Shown one piece after another: positions 23,401 to 35,054 of a stretch of DNA of 42,967 bases. The notes under the pieces are model-generated. The model worked only from the letters and a program-made list of their open reading frames with translations, was not told where the DNA came from and did no database searches. This DNA comes from Didymodactylos carnosus (taxonomy: Eukaryota; Rotifera; Eurotatoria; Philodinida; Philodinidae), in the NCBI GenBank assembly GCA_905250885.1, contig CAJNOQ010000705.1:1-42967 (forward strand). The letters are read 5' to 3'. The position numbers and the translations under genes are program-made. The stretch's first letter is position 1. The number at the start of each line of letters is the position of its first letter.

Positions 23401-23699
23401 TCATATCGGTTACTTATAAACATATTTTATGATATGCACGTCTCAAAACGTTCAAAAACGTTCACTTTTTCTATTTAAATATTCTTTCTGTTCTTCTCTC
23501 ATTTCAACGTTGTGCCTCAATGAGCATCCAATGAAATTATTTTTATTAATTTATAAAGAAATTCTATTGGAGTGATAACTTTATAATACTTTATATACAA
23601 ATTAGTTGATTTTCTTCTAAAGATTATTTTATTTTTGTGTCACTTATTTTTTGTTTTGTTAGTTGCTAATTCAAATGTATTTCTTACTGTTTATTTAAA
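17461..23699. other. 6.2-kb gene-free interval between the MSX copies
   Basis: No exon chain is visible on either strand. Contents seen: 3' UTR of MSX copy 1 with several AATAAA-like sites; a tRNA A-box-like string TGGCTGAGCGG at about 17686 with no matching B box; a CA/TA-rich stretch near 18857-18890; a 9-bp hairpin (ATACAACGC, loop TTTCG) at about 21963-21985; and short AT microsatellites (near 22405). Long non-coding DNA beside developmental homeobox genes often holds enhancers, but none can be shown from one sequence. Confidence 0.5.
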
Positions 23700-24878
23700 A
23701 TGCATAAGGATCAATCATGTCCCCACACGCATCGTTATTACGATACTCTTATGAGAACAACGTCAATAGCATTAAAAAAGCCCAAAACAGATTTTAGTGT
23801 ACGAAGGTAAATTAGGCATATAGTTTTAATAATTACTGATTATTAATTTTTTTTTGTGTATGTTTAATTTAAGATTAATTGGTAGTATCGTTGAAAATGA
23901 TACAAATGCTGAAGACACAACAAATTCAGCGTCAAGTAGTCCCTCAAAATCAAGTAATGGAAGTGTACAATACTCGCCGACATTCAAATCATCTCCACAA
24001 CCAAGGGTATCGTGGCCTGTAGTGAATACAAATCAGACATGGTTACCAGATGCTGAAATTATTGATAAAGCGAGTAAGTATAGCAATTGTCTTTCTTCTA
24101 ACTTTTCAGATGACTTTAGGTAAATAAGAAAGGAATGCACCATTTTTTTTTGTTGTGGTTGTTTTCAGACCTATAATATCTATTAGTCACAAATTATTGG
24201 ACAATAGTATGATATGTTTGAGTTTATAGACGGGATGACCTTTGAATAGTAAGATTATTACATTAAAACATTGATCTAAATAGTACGGAAGTTAGTCATC
24301 TGATCAATCTTAATGTTATTTTAACTGCGACGGTCTACTTGGGATTCAAAAAAAATTTTCGTAGCTTAAGCGACTTACCATTCAAATCAGACTTTCGTCC
24401 AATGTAGCATCTCTCTAGTTTTTACGACTAGTGATTGAGATATACTTGTCTCGGATCTGAAATAATATTAGAACTAGTTTAATTGAATGATGGGAAGATT
24501 TTTCTTCTGTTTTTTTTAGGAAATAACGAATTGCCAAAAATAAATGCAAAAGCTTGTACATTACGTAAACACAAAAGTAATCGTAAACCACGGACACCAT
24601 TTACTACGTCACAATTGCTAGCTTTAGAACGAAAATTTTGTGGAAAACAATATTTAACAATAGCTGAACGAGCTGAATTTTCAGCATCATTGAACCTGAC
24701 AGAAACCCAAGTAAAGATATGGTTTCAAAATCGTCGTGCAAAAGCCAAACGTGTAGCGGAAGCCGATGCTGAAAAGTATCGTTTTATGAAACATCCACTA
24801 GCTGTAGCAGCTGCTGCAGCAGCATTTCATCATCCACTATATAATTTCATTTCGCCAAGAAACTTAACATGTTCCTAA
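23700..24878 (+). CDS. MSX: MSX-class homeobox transcription factor, copy 2
   Basis: Three exons, 23700-23806, 23874-24073 and 24520-24878, give 221 aa with consistent phases. The eh1-like motif FSVRRLI (residues 32-38) is split by intron 1. A Ser-rich linker follows. The homeodomain is at ~123-182, with [20 protein letters not shown] at the start and [12 protein letters not shown] in helix 3. The C-tail has a run of alanines ([17 protein letters not shown]), seen in other MSX proteins. The intron before the homeobox is phase 1 and sits at the same place as in copy 1. The sequence before the homeodomain (CTLRKHKS) also matches copy 1. Copy 2 is closer to my recollection of the standard MSX homeodomain ([20 protein letters not shown]) than copy 1 ([20 protein letters not shown]). 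Confidence 0.93.
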
Positions 24879-25980
24879 AATTTTTCTTAGAATCCTTCAT
24901 TATACTCTAGTCAAAATGAAGCTCCAAACTCTTCTCGATAGTGTTTCACAAAAATGTATTGGAACAACTATGCTAAATACACGATGCATCATGGGTATGA
25001 TCACTCAACATTAAAATGTTTTTTGCCTTCATTTTGTGCATCTCATCATAATCTAATCTTTTCTCCTAATCTAATGGCTCATGTTTTACGATTAATGATA
25101 GCAATTAACAAATCTATCTGTCACAGTGAAAAACTTTTTTTTATGTAATGATGAATATATTTGTACATGTGTTCTTGATTAAAAACGTATATGTAGATGC
25201 CTTAAGGCGCCTCACTTCTTCACTTCTATCTCTTGTCAAATATCAACTGTATATATCAATTTTGTTCATAAATAATCGAAACTTTTAAAGAAACACTCAA
25301 GAAACTGATTAAGTACTAGTAAGTCTTATAATTTTTTAATATCCGTCCTTGCTTTGATAAAAGTATTCCAGTAGTAACCTAACCTGATGAAATCTCATAA
25401 GCCTACTTTTTTAGAATTAACTCTTGTGAATCTGATCTTTCAAACGTGAGGATTTTTCAAAAGAGATTTTTTCAAAAAAAAAGAGTAAGCATTCGACTTC
25501 AAGTAACATTTTACGTTTTTCATAGAGCATAAAAGGAGAATGTTATCCGGTGCTAGAAAAACATCTCTTTTACGTATCCCAACTATTTTGTATACCAAAG
25601 TAATCATGTAGATCAAAAACTATTTTGTTTGAAACGAATTAGGTAAAAATTTCAAATCTTGACTATTTCTCGTAACTGGGTAAGAACAGAAATCGAAAAA
25701 TATACCGTACGTTTAAACAGACATATTATCTTAGAAGCAGTCAAAAGAAAACCTCCTGTTCTCTTGTGTGATGAAAATGTAAATTTCGATATACTGTACA
25801 TCAGTGTAGAATATTTTTTATGCTTAAAAAAGAGGGTTTTTAGGTGTTTGTTCTAATAATATTATCAATCTATTGTCGCAAAGTTCTATGAAGGTATATT
25901 CTATTAAAAGTCAGACTTTTAATTTCAGAAAAGTCAATAATTAATTAGAATTAATTCGATGATCTCACTTCGTTTAAGTG
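24879..25980. other. 3' flank of MSX copy 2
   Basis: AT-rich, presumably 3' UTR followed by spacer. No repeat or gene could be supported. Confidence 0.45.
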
Positions 25981-25983
25981 CAC

Positions 25984-26014
<31 letters not shown>

Positions 26015-26034
26015 GAGAGAGAGAGAGAGAGAGA
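25984..26034. repeat. Compound (TA)n-(GA)n microsatellite
   Basis: A run of alternating T and A (25984-26009) is followed after a few bases by alternating G and A (26014-26034). Confidence 0.95.
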
Positions 26035-27479
26035 AAGAACTATAAAAGAAGAGAAAAGAAACGGTTATAATAATAAATAGTCTTCTGTTAAATAGCTGAA
26101 AAGAAGGCGATTAGGGGTGTTGAAAAATCATGTTCTTTTATATGAACTATCCATTCTCAACTTATTGTATAAAGAGAGAGAAACGCAATTTTTTAATTGA
26201 ATATTTGTCTAACATAAACTCGCGTACGTACATACATCCATTTCATATAAATTTAAATGATATAAAAAAAAATAGCACAACGAGGTCGAGTTGAGAATGT
26301 TAATTTATCGTCAAAATGAGAAAAATAAAAGTCAAATTAATTAAATTCTTTACTCTTATAAATGTACATTTACGTTTTTTTTATTTTTGTTTAGATCATT
26401 CAATATTTTATTTGCCAATACACACTCTCTATTTCAAGTTTAATGATGCTTGATCGTTTCAAACATTTAGCTAAATGATTATACGTGTATAATTTATGCC
26501 ATTCAGATATGTGTGTAAACGATATTGACAACCTTTACTTGAGCACAGCCACACCCCAGAAATTTATAGAGATATCATTTGTGTGTATGTGTGTAATAAA
26601 CACACGTAATTATTCAAACTCATTGGCACGCATCATCTGCAAATACACATCATTATCATCGTCGTCAACGTAGTTGTGATTTAATCAAGTATACATACAG
26701 ATATCAAATTTCATTTTAACCATTTTGACCAATGCCTTATTTTTAAAAAAAAATGCTATGAACAAAACACAATAACGGAGTTAGTTTATCAGTCGACATA
26801 GATGCTATAGATTACTTTAGCTGTTAGGGATGATGAGGACGAGTAAAATCCTATCATAAAATGATACAATTACTGTAGATTTTACTGTATGACGAATATT
26901 CATATGATCAATTTCTTTTAATTTTTATGTGTGATTGATTAAAAGCGAGAAAAAAATTGAAGTCATTCCATATTTGAAAAAAATTACGAATTTCGCCTAG
27001 CATGTGACAAAGGTTTTGTTACACGAAATCGTACTTCAGATTATCAGACATTGAATATCATAAAACATTTTCATGCTGATTCATTTCTGAAAAAAAATCT
27101 TTCATATGAAAACAAAGTTCAGCTTCATATGAGGATTAAATTAAATAAAATCGGTATATTAAGTTTTAGTCGTAACGAAAATAAATCCATAACATTTTTA
27201 ACAGTTGCGACTATATTCGAAAGACAGGAAAAGTGGCAGTACACCGATCACAGCTGATTTTTTTTTGAATATCTACGTGTGATCACGTGTGAATTACAGT
27301 TTTTACGACGATTTAATACTTGAAATTACGAATTCATAAATCTTCACGCCTAAAAAAATAGGAATATGAATTGTGATCGCGCGAAAACAAAACTTACGTA
27401 CAATCATGAAAATGTGGTGTTTCGTTTAGCAAACATAAACAACTAAAATTTCGGAGGTATGACACAGCAGATAAACAGA
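26035..27479. other. AT-rich gene-free region
   Basis: Nothing coding is seen. A short TG/CA-rich stretch is near 26578-26605. No homologue is recognised for the small open frames here. Confidence 0.45.
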
Positions 27480-27522
27480 ATCGACCGAACGCGTGTTTGT
27501 AGTTAACACGCGTTCTGTCGAT
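27480..27522. repeat. GC-rich hairpin with 17-bp stem
   Basis: The stem is ATCGAC, a single mismatch (C/T), then GAACGCGTGTT paired with AACACGCGTTC and GTCGAT; the loop is TGTAGTT. It is strong for such AT-rich surroundings. Confidence 0.8.
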
Positions 27523-28157
27523 CTATGAAGAGCTAAAAAACAATGTCGCAGCAAATGTTCCTGTTTTAGCAGTTTACACACTAAAAAAAAGTGTACAGGA
27601 TGGTCCGGCACATCAAAGTTGTTAAGTTTTTCCGATTCTCTGACGTCTGGAACTTTTTAAAATTAATTATAAGTTGGATTGGTGATCGAAAAGCTTTTAT
27701 CTTTTTATTGTTTTCTACTCTGATCTAGTGTAGGAGCATGTCCCACTTATCTTTTCGCGAATAAATTAAGCCCACCTATCGTCCATCCAATGTCCTGTGG
27801 TCTGTCACCAACGATAGATTTTTAAGTAGGGAAGGTACAAAAGTGTGTAATCGTCTTTTTGTTTATTCAAAAGAGTCGAAGCAATCGATAAATATATCAA
27901 ACACAGTTGTGCAACCTTTCCATTCTTAAGTAAATAAACTCGAGATCGAGATCTATATGAAGTTTACAGCTTGTATCTACTGCCAAATATTTAGGCTTTA
28001 CTTGAACAGATCTAAGCTTTCGTTAAATGCCCAAAAAATATTCAAACATCATCAGCAAAATTAAAATGACAATGACCGAAACGAAATAAAAAGACCTTAA
28101 CCTATGTTCTCTGACTTTGCGCCTCCTCTTCAGATGGATTTTTTTGTTTCTTTTCCC
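27523..28157. other. Gene-free region
   Basis: No gene or repeat could be supported between the hairpin and the AACGCG-rich element. Confidence 0.4.
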
Positions 28158-28725
28158 TCTCAGGCACAAAAAAATCGTTAGAAACGGCAATAAAACGCGT
28201 TTCGTAACGTTTGTTTCATTTTCCATTCTCACGCGTTTTTATTCCGTTTTTAACGATTGAAAAGCGCATCGAATCATCCACTGTCTTGTTTTGCGATCAG
28301 CCGAGTATATAAGCACAATCGAAATATCGAAGAAATATCTTCTTTTCGTTCTTTTTCAGTTTTAGATCATTAGTTTTGTACTTCCTTTATTATAGACTTT
28401 AAACTATTTTTAGATCAAGTCCCACTGGGTAACCAAGTCTCAACTTTGGTTTCTGGAACAATTCAGAAGATGCAGACTCAATCCCGAAACGCATTTTTAT
28501 TCCGTTTTTAGCGACCAAAAAACGCCTTAAATGTTTCATCGAAACCGCGTTCTAGAACTTTTGAAAGCGCGTTTTTTGTACGTTTTTAAGGTAAAAGTAA
28601 CGCGTTATAAGGTGTTCAAAAGAATGTTTTAACGCGTTTTTCTTCGTTTCAAATAAAACATTTAACGCGTTTTTTGATCGTTAAAAGCGGAATAAAAACG
28701 CGTTTTAGTGCCAATTTTTTTTGCC
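28158..28725. mobile_element. Element rich in AACGCG(TT) with inverted ends
   Basis: The string AACGCG or its complement occurs many times. A ~45-bp unit (core TTTTTATTCCGTTTTTAACG) appears forward near 28230-28275, forward near 28485-28535 and reversed near 28665-28710. The edges carry GGCACAAAAAAATCG on the left and the inverted TAGTGCCAATTTTT on the right. No coding sequence. It looks like a non-autonomous element with internal duplications; borders are approximate. Confidence 0.6.
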
Positions 28726-29474
28726 TAGACCGTTACCCAAAATCACAACAAGAACTCTTCTATCGTAAGTATGGAGTAGAGATTCGTATTGCCTGTAGAT
28801 GCCATTTCGTATCCACCTAGTATCTTTTCGAGTTTATTAATGAAAATGATCTAGTTTATATGTGAAACCCTTTTTACAGAAAAGATTAGCTCAGAGTTAT
28901 GCATCCGACAGGTCAATCTTTATTTTTTAATGATACTTTCTAGTGGGATTTTTTCGTAAATGGCAGAAAGAAACCTAGAGTATGCCACCTTTTTAGATTA
29001 AAATGTGTAAAAAGGATAAACAAGATAAGAAACAAAGACATTATCTTATCGAATAGATTTCATTTATAGAGAATTGTACCTGTACTAGTCAAGATATTAT
29101 TTACTTTCTTTTCTGCTCCCTTCTGCTATGTTTATTTATTTTTGTTCTGTTTGTGTTTTGTAAAATTATTCAAAGTCTGAAAGTGTGATAAAAAACACTG
29201 TAAGCGAAACGTTTTTGTATTTCTTCAATTTTTCATTATTTTCATATAGTAAGCGCGTACGAGTGTAGAAATAAATAACAAAATCAAAAAAACCAACAGG
29301 TAAACGACTTCATATTACGCGTTCAGAGGCTCGAAATTCGAGTTAGGAAAAAAGTCAGCCGACGAAGACTTGATGTTTCTGACATATAAATTTTTCATTT
29401 GCGAATAATTAATGATTCACACGTAAAAGTTAGAAAATTTACGTACAGGTTATTGAAGAGAAACGACATATGTT
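28726..29474. other. Gene-free region
   Basis: AT-rich spacer between two repeat elements. Nothing else supported. Confidence 0.4.
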
Positions 29475-29684
29475 CCCAGATCAAACAATCCTACCGTAGG
29501 ATCCTAAAAAGATTCTTACAAAATCTTACAGTAGGATCTTGTAGGTGTAAGATATTTGCAGCATCCTGTAGTCAAATCCTTTAGAACCATACAAGATCCT
29601 ACAGGATTCCATTGTATAATTTTACAATAAGAATCCTACGAAATCCTATAGTCAGTAGAATCTTAGTAGGATTTTTTGACCTGG
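29475..29684. mobile_element. 210-bp MITE with ATCCTAC/GTAGGAT repeats
   Basis: Terminal inverted repeats of 19 bp: CCAGATCAAACAATCCTAC on the left and, on the opposite strand at the right, CCAGGTCAAAAAATCCTAC. The inside is made largely of AATCCTAC, TAGGAT and AGATCCTAC in both orientations, so the whole element can fold on itself. Not coding. Confidence 0.82.
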
Positions 29685-31029
29685 ATTGTTCTAGATGCCT
29701 TAGTTTTGAAAGTTTAGTCTAAAAAAACTATTGTGCAAAAGTGGAGTAAAAAGCGTGCAATTTTTTTTACTATTAAATGAATAGTGTCTGAAAAATTCTA
29801 TATTAAATATGTGAAATGTCAACTAGCCTTTTAAATTTGAAAATTAAACTCATCAAATATTTTTTTAGTGACAAAAACAATCGTACAGTAATTATAAATA
29901 TTCCGTCTAGATCGAGTAACAACCGCTTCAAAGGAAAAGATATTGATATCTAAGTGAAAATCAATTAAAATCAATATAACAAAGTATACAATAAATTATA
30001 TATAGTTTTTCATGGGAAATATAATTGAATGATAAAATGATGATCATGATTATGATAAACACACTGCACTGAGTCGTAAAGCGTAATCAGCCGTGTACAT
30101 TCAAATAATAATATGGTTAAATAGCGGATAACCACTTAAAGAAAAACAATTATAAACGATATGAAAAAGACAAGTATGCATCATCTTTCATCGACCGGTG
30201 ATGGTTTGTAAAGAATCGAAGATCAAATCGATAAAACAAGATCATTTCACTTAAGACCAAAACATTAAAGATGAAAACAAACTTGTTATTAGAGGGATTT
30301 TGTGAAAACGAATATTATCAAAAACATGTCATTATTATCTATTATGAAAACAATTATGATTTTATATACACAAAACCAGTTAGAGATATTCGTCAATATC
30401 GTCAAATAGTCAGATCTTAGAGAACAATTAGAAAATGCCCTACAACATCTTCATGTCATGTATTAGAGAAGCAATTTTTGTTTTCTACAATAATTTAGAT
30501 ATTATGTCATTTTGTATTTAATGTTAATACAAGAAACTGTATGGTAGTTTAAAAGCCTATTTATAATTTCTGGTAAAATTGCTATTTATTTAAATAAATA
30601 AACAGAAATTGATCATTAAAATAGTTAGCCACAAGGACTTACGAGTAGTATACTAAACAATACATAAGTAAATTATATGAAAAACAAAAAATGGTAGTTT
30701 TAACAATCACAAACATTGAGTAGTAACGAAAAGTAAAAATTTAGATTATCTTTTAACAAAACTTGTCAATAACAATTAACAATTCTTTTCTATTAGAAAC
30801 CATTTCAAACAAAGACTATACTATCGATAAAAAATAGTTAGTAAAAAAAATGAGATGTATTTATACAACACAGATATGTACAAAACAGGTGGTTATTCAT
30901 AAATAGCTGATAGATATAGCAACAATTTGTTGATTTTGCACCGTAATGTTTGTTTATTTCTCTAGCTGCGACTTACGATTATCTAAATTTATGTCAACAA
31001 TTCAACTCTCCGTAAAAGAAAAAATAGTT
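29685..31029. other. Intergenic region; 3' flank of WDPCP
   Basis: AT-rich. The WDPCP 3' UTR, read leftwards, must lie next to 31029. No other gene is visible. Confidence 0.45.
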
Positions 31030-33845
31030 TTACATTGAGTAAACCCTTTCGGCTAATAATTTACACATATTTTCGTCTAATTTATAATGATTGATAGCTG
31101 AATTTATAATTTCTCGGATATCTCCATATGTTTCTTCATTTTGACGATGGATTGATGGTGTGGATGTTGCTGTGGCTGCTTTGATTAGTATGTCCTCATC
31201 ATCACTTGATGTAACTGAAACAGCACTTAACGACTCTCGATCACCATCTGTGTCTCCATTAAGTGATGCTGTTAACGGTGAAGAATCATCCTCATTCTCG
31301 TCTGCTTCATGTTCAACTTTTTTTAATTCATGAATTTCTTTCACACATTCATTCATTACTGTTAAATCATTTGTCCGATCACATTCATAGTATAAATCGA
31401 TAAATAATGCTCTTAAATGAATATCTTTAGCCAACAAATAGGCTTTTGTAAAACTTTTCAAACGTAATAAATAATAAAAAAATCGTTTAGCTAGTTGTGT
31501 AACAAATTGTCGATTTCTTATGATGGACACATCGGATATGGGTCTCAATGGTGAATAAAATGTTCGAAATATTTGTTCGAGATAATATTCAATATGATTC
31601 CCTTCGTATTTTAAGAGCTCATTAACTGTTATTGACATGGCTATTCTACATTCATAATCTTGATGAGACCAATCTAAACACCATAGTAAATCGATAATAT
31701 ATGAATATTGTTGACATTTTAAATAGAATTTAACTAATGATAGAAGATTGGATATTGGTAAATGTAAATCAAATAAACCAGTTGAATTTGAAAATAGAAA
31801 CAATAATGTTATATTTGATGTATTTGATGTTGATGAGGAATTAACTATCGATGATAATGGTTGTACATTGACTAATGAACAGGTTTTATCCATACCTAGT
31901 GAATGAAAATTTAAAATATTATTTGTTGTTAATATTGGCCATATGGGATTTAATGCTATATCATAGAATAGAAGTGAACCATTTTCATCTGATACAATAA
32001 ATAGCAAATTTTCAGTAGTCCACCAGAGACCGGTAACATTTCTCGTTAGTAAACATTGTTTAGAACGTTGAACATGATTAAATTCGTTAATACAAACTAA
32101 TTGGCAATTACTTAAGTACATAACTGTATACGATGTTGAACGTATAACATGCACGATAGTCGATGGCAATTGAACATGAACTAAACGTAATGGTAAAGAA
32201 CGAAAATTTTCATAATAATATATACTAAAATCATATGTTGGTGAGTTATTTGTTGTAATCGTTTCAGATAATTCGATTGTCGTTAAACCGGTTGATGTAC
32301 TCGAACAATAGTATGGTGCTGATGTTTCAGTTTGAAGTGTATTTACTTTATATGTACCATCATCATTCATTGATAAACACAAAACGTTTGCTTTTGTTTG
32401 ACCAATAGTATTATTATCAACTAAATCGATTCGTGTTGACAATGATGACCACCACACGGTTAATAAATCAGCTTTTTCATTTATTATCATTTTACGTTTT
32501 ATTGCATAACTAGAATAAAAAAAAAGGTAAAGATGAAACACAACAATTAAGAAAATATGCTAAATTATATGTAAAAAGTAGGCTGCCAGAGCTTTGAACT
32601 ACCGGTGTTAAAAAAACAATACTGTTCAACTTTAAATTTTTATATTCTACAAAGCGAGCACGATTCTAGAAACAAACAAAATAAATACTCATTCGTATAA
32701 GCAGGAATACAGAATATCGTTTTACTCCCGTAAGTCATTGTTCTAGTTGCCTTACTGGTAAAATTGGGTCACTTAAAGATCGTTGTATTAGGATGAAGGA
32801 TGCTAGGATAATTTGTACGAGAATAACAAACAAAACATTTGGCAGCATACTAGTTCATATGTTCAAGAACAGAAACAAAAAGCAAGAAATATATATAGTT
32901 GTGTGTCTCTTAATATATTCTCTATAGCTGATGATGATTAGAGTATCTGATCGAAAGCTTCTACATTTGTCATTATATTTTTAATAAAAATATTTGTTGT
33001 TGATATCATACAAATTATTCTCGCTATCTACTGAAACATTTACTTTTTTTAGTTATATTTGTTTTGTGTTTGTTTTTTAGAGTACAATAAGTGTGAGAAT
33101 TGCGAGGTTGTACAGAACATTTTTTGTGCTTAATGTATTTAAATTGAGTTTAATTAATCTAAGTCTTACTCAAGAGCTAACAATTACTAATCATATGGTA
33201 ATCAAAAACATATGAAATATTCACTTACATCGGTATTTCATGCGTATAAATTTTGACATTTTCATTTGATAGACTGAATTTCTCAAAATTCTTTATTGCT
33301 GACGAAAATTTCATAATATCAAATTTTGACAAATTATCGTATAATACATAAATACCTTTGCCATTCAAATAGATATCACATATTGTTGTGGACGAATCAG
33401 TGATATTCAACTTTTTTTTCAACGTTGTTTTATCAATAACTATTTTTTTCAGTGTTCTACTTGTTTTGTCAATAAAAATAAAGACGTATGTACCATTTGA
33501 AAATGCTAACCATACCGTATCATAACACAACCATATAATTTTGATACATTTTAACGTTGTCATCAACTGATCGAGTTCATTTAATTTATCGCGTAAATTT
33601 TGGAATAATTTATTTGAAATATGAAATGGCATGAAACGAGATTCATAATACGAATGATATTCATCATAATATGCTGGTTTTTTTTGTTGTTGATCACGAT
33701 GATCTAATAATTTCGGTTTAGCTACGGGTTTTTGCTGATAACTATGAACAGAGATATCTTTTTCATGAATACCTGGAAATTTTAATGACCATAATTGCAG
33801 TGAACATTGAACTGAAACCCGTCTATCATCTTTGGAATCATTCAT
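31030..33845 (-). CDS. WDPCP: WDPCP / Fritz, CPLANE planar-polarity and ciliogenesis effector
   Basis: Two exons on the minus strand, 33845-33229 and 32509-31030, give ~698 aa (human WDPCP is ~746). The donor reads CCG AT|GTAAGT and the acceptor TATTCTAG|T, phase 2. The N-terminus has the family's short LHLWSLK-like block (here LQLWSLK) and a following RDKLNELDQLM segment. The WD40-like central region is poorly conserved in sequence. The C-terminal helical part has the strongest match: FRTFYSPLRPISD, then AKRFFYYLLRLKSFTKAYLL and LRALFIDLYYECDR, close to FYAPTRPL and RRFFHHLLR of vertebrate WDPCP. The acidic/Ser tail (~EADENEDDSS) is variable. With INTU and FUZ, the family recruits intraflagellar-transport proteins and septins at the cilium base. 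The intron (719 bp) is long for this locus. A CTGCAG acceptor just before the ATG suggests a 5' UTR intron. It points away from the FGFR1OP2 gene 1.2 kb to the right. Confidence 0.93.
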
Positions 33846-35054
33846 ATCTGCAGTATAAAATAAACGGATCTAAACATAACTGGTGCGAAATAGAATCAAA
33901 TTTATGAACGAAACATGATAAATACTCAAAGTTCAGAAGACCGTCTCATAAAAAAAAGAAGGTGTCGGCTAAAGCGCATCCGTTAAACTTATACTAATAT
34001 TTCACGAACTGCGAGTAAGATTTTATCCAAACATTTCAGAGAGATATGCAAAAGCGATTAGCTATAATAACTTGTTCTGTTTTATCTGAATTTGGTCGTC
34101 GGCGTCAATAAGTTTCTGAAATGACTTTTACCTGACTTACGTATACCTTAAGCTTAGATTAAGATCAAAGTTAACTCATTAGCTTACTTTTTATGATGCA
34201 GTCCTCAGCCTCTTTTCTTTCATTCATTCTGTCGACTTTTCGCACACTATTTTCATGATCGTATGCTCGATCATAGCTGTTTCTTAGAGATACCTCTACC
34301 ATGAAGAGAACTGTTGTAATTAAGTGCTGTAAGATAATATTGTATATAGTTCTCCACAATGTTTTGAAAGTAATAGATAAGCAATCTTTGAAATCTTATA
34401 ATCGGAAACAAATATATGATGGATATAGCCTAGGCTATTTGCAGGTGTAATGTATTAATACTGAGATCTTAGTAGAGCCAATTAAAAAACTAACAACTAA
34501 AGCGACTTATTTAGTTATGTCAACTCGAACATTAACAAACTCATACAATTCCTGTCAAACCAAAAGAAAATGAATGTTAAATAAACAATCAAAGAGATGA
34601 AAAAAGATGATGTCTCGGATGAGACTTTCAAACAGTGTGCTGCTTTAGTTTCAGCTGTAAAGTTTGCGTTCATATGTTACACAAAATGTTTGATAAAAAA
34701 AGTTAAATTAAGTTAAACGTCTAACTTAAGCTAAACTTAAGTATTTTTTTGTGAAAGCACGCATCATGCATTGAGTTAAGACTAGTTTCTGCTTGTATTA
34801 AATGGTACATTCTTTCCTTTCTAATCGAACTCATTTTTTATGGAATAGAATTAGAATTGTTCAGATGAACGACTAACATTACCCATTCACTTATCGATAG
34901 CTTTTTTACTTTCAAAATTAACTTTAAATTAAATTTAGAATAGACTTAAAAATGTTTTTAATTACTCTACATCTTCACTGTCTACTTTAAGATGTTTTTA
35001 TTTCGACTTTTATAAAAAAAAATCCTTTTTTTGTCCAGTAAGATAACAGATGTC
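33846..35054. promoter_or_regulatory. Divergent intergenic region between WDPCP and FGFR1OP2
   Basis: The two genes start on either side and are transcribed outward, so both promoters should lie here, together with any 5' non-coding exons (acceptors are seen at both edges: CTGCAG before WDPCP and TTGTCCAG at 35038 before FGFR1OP2). No individual element is identified. Confidence 0.4.
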
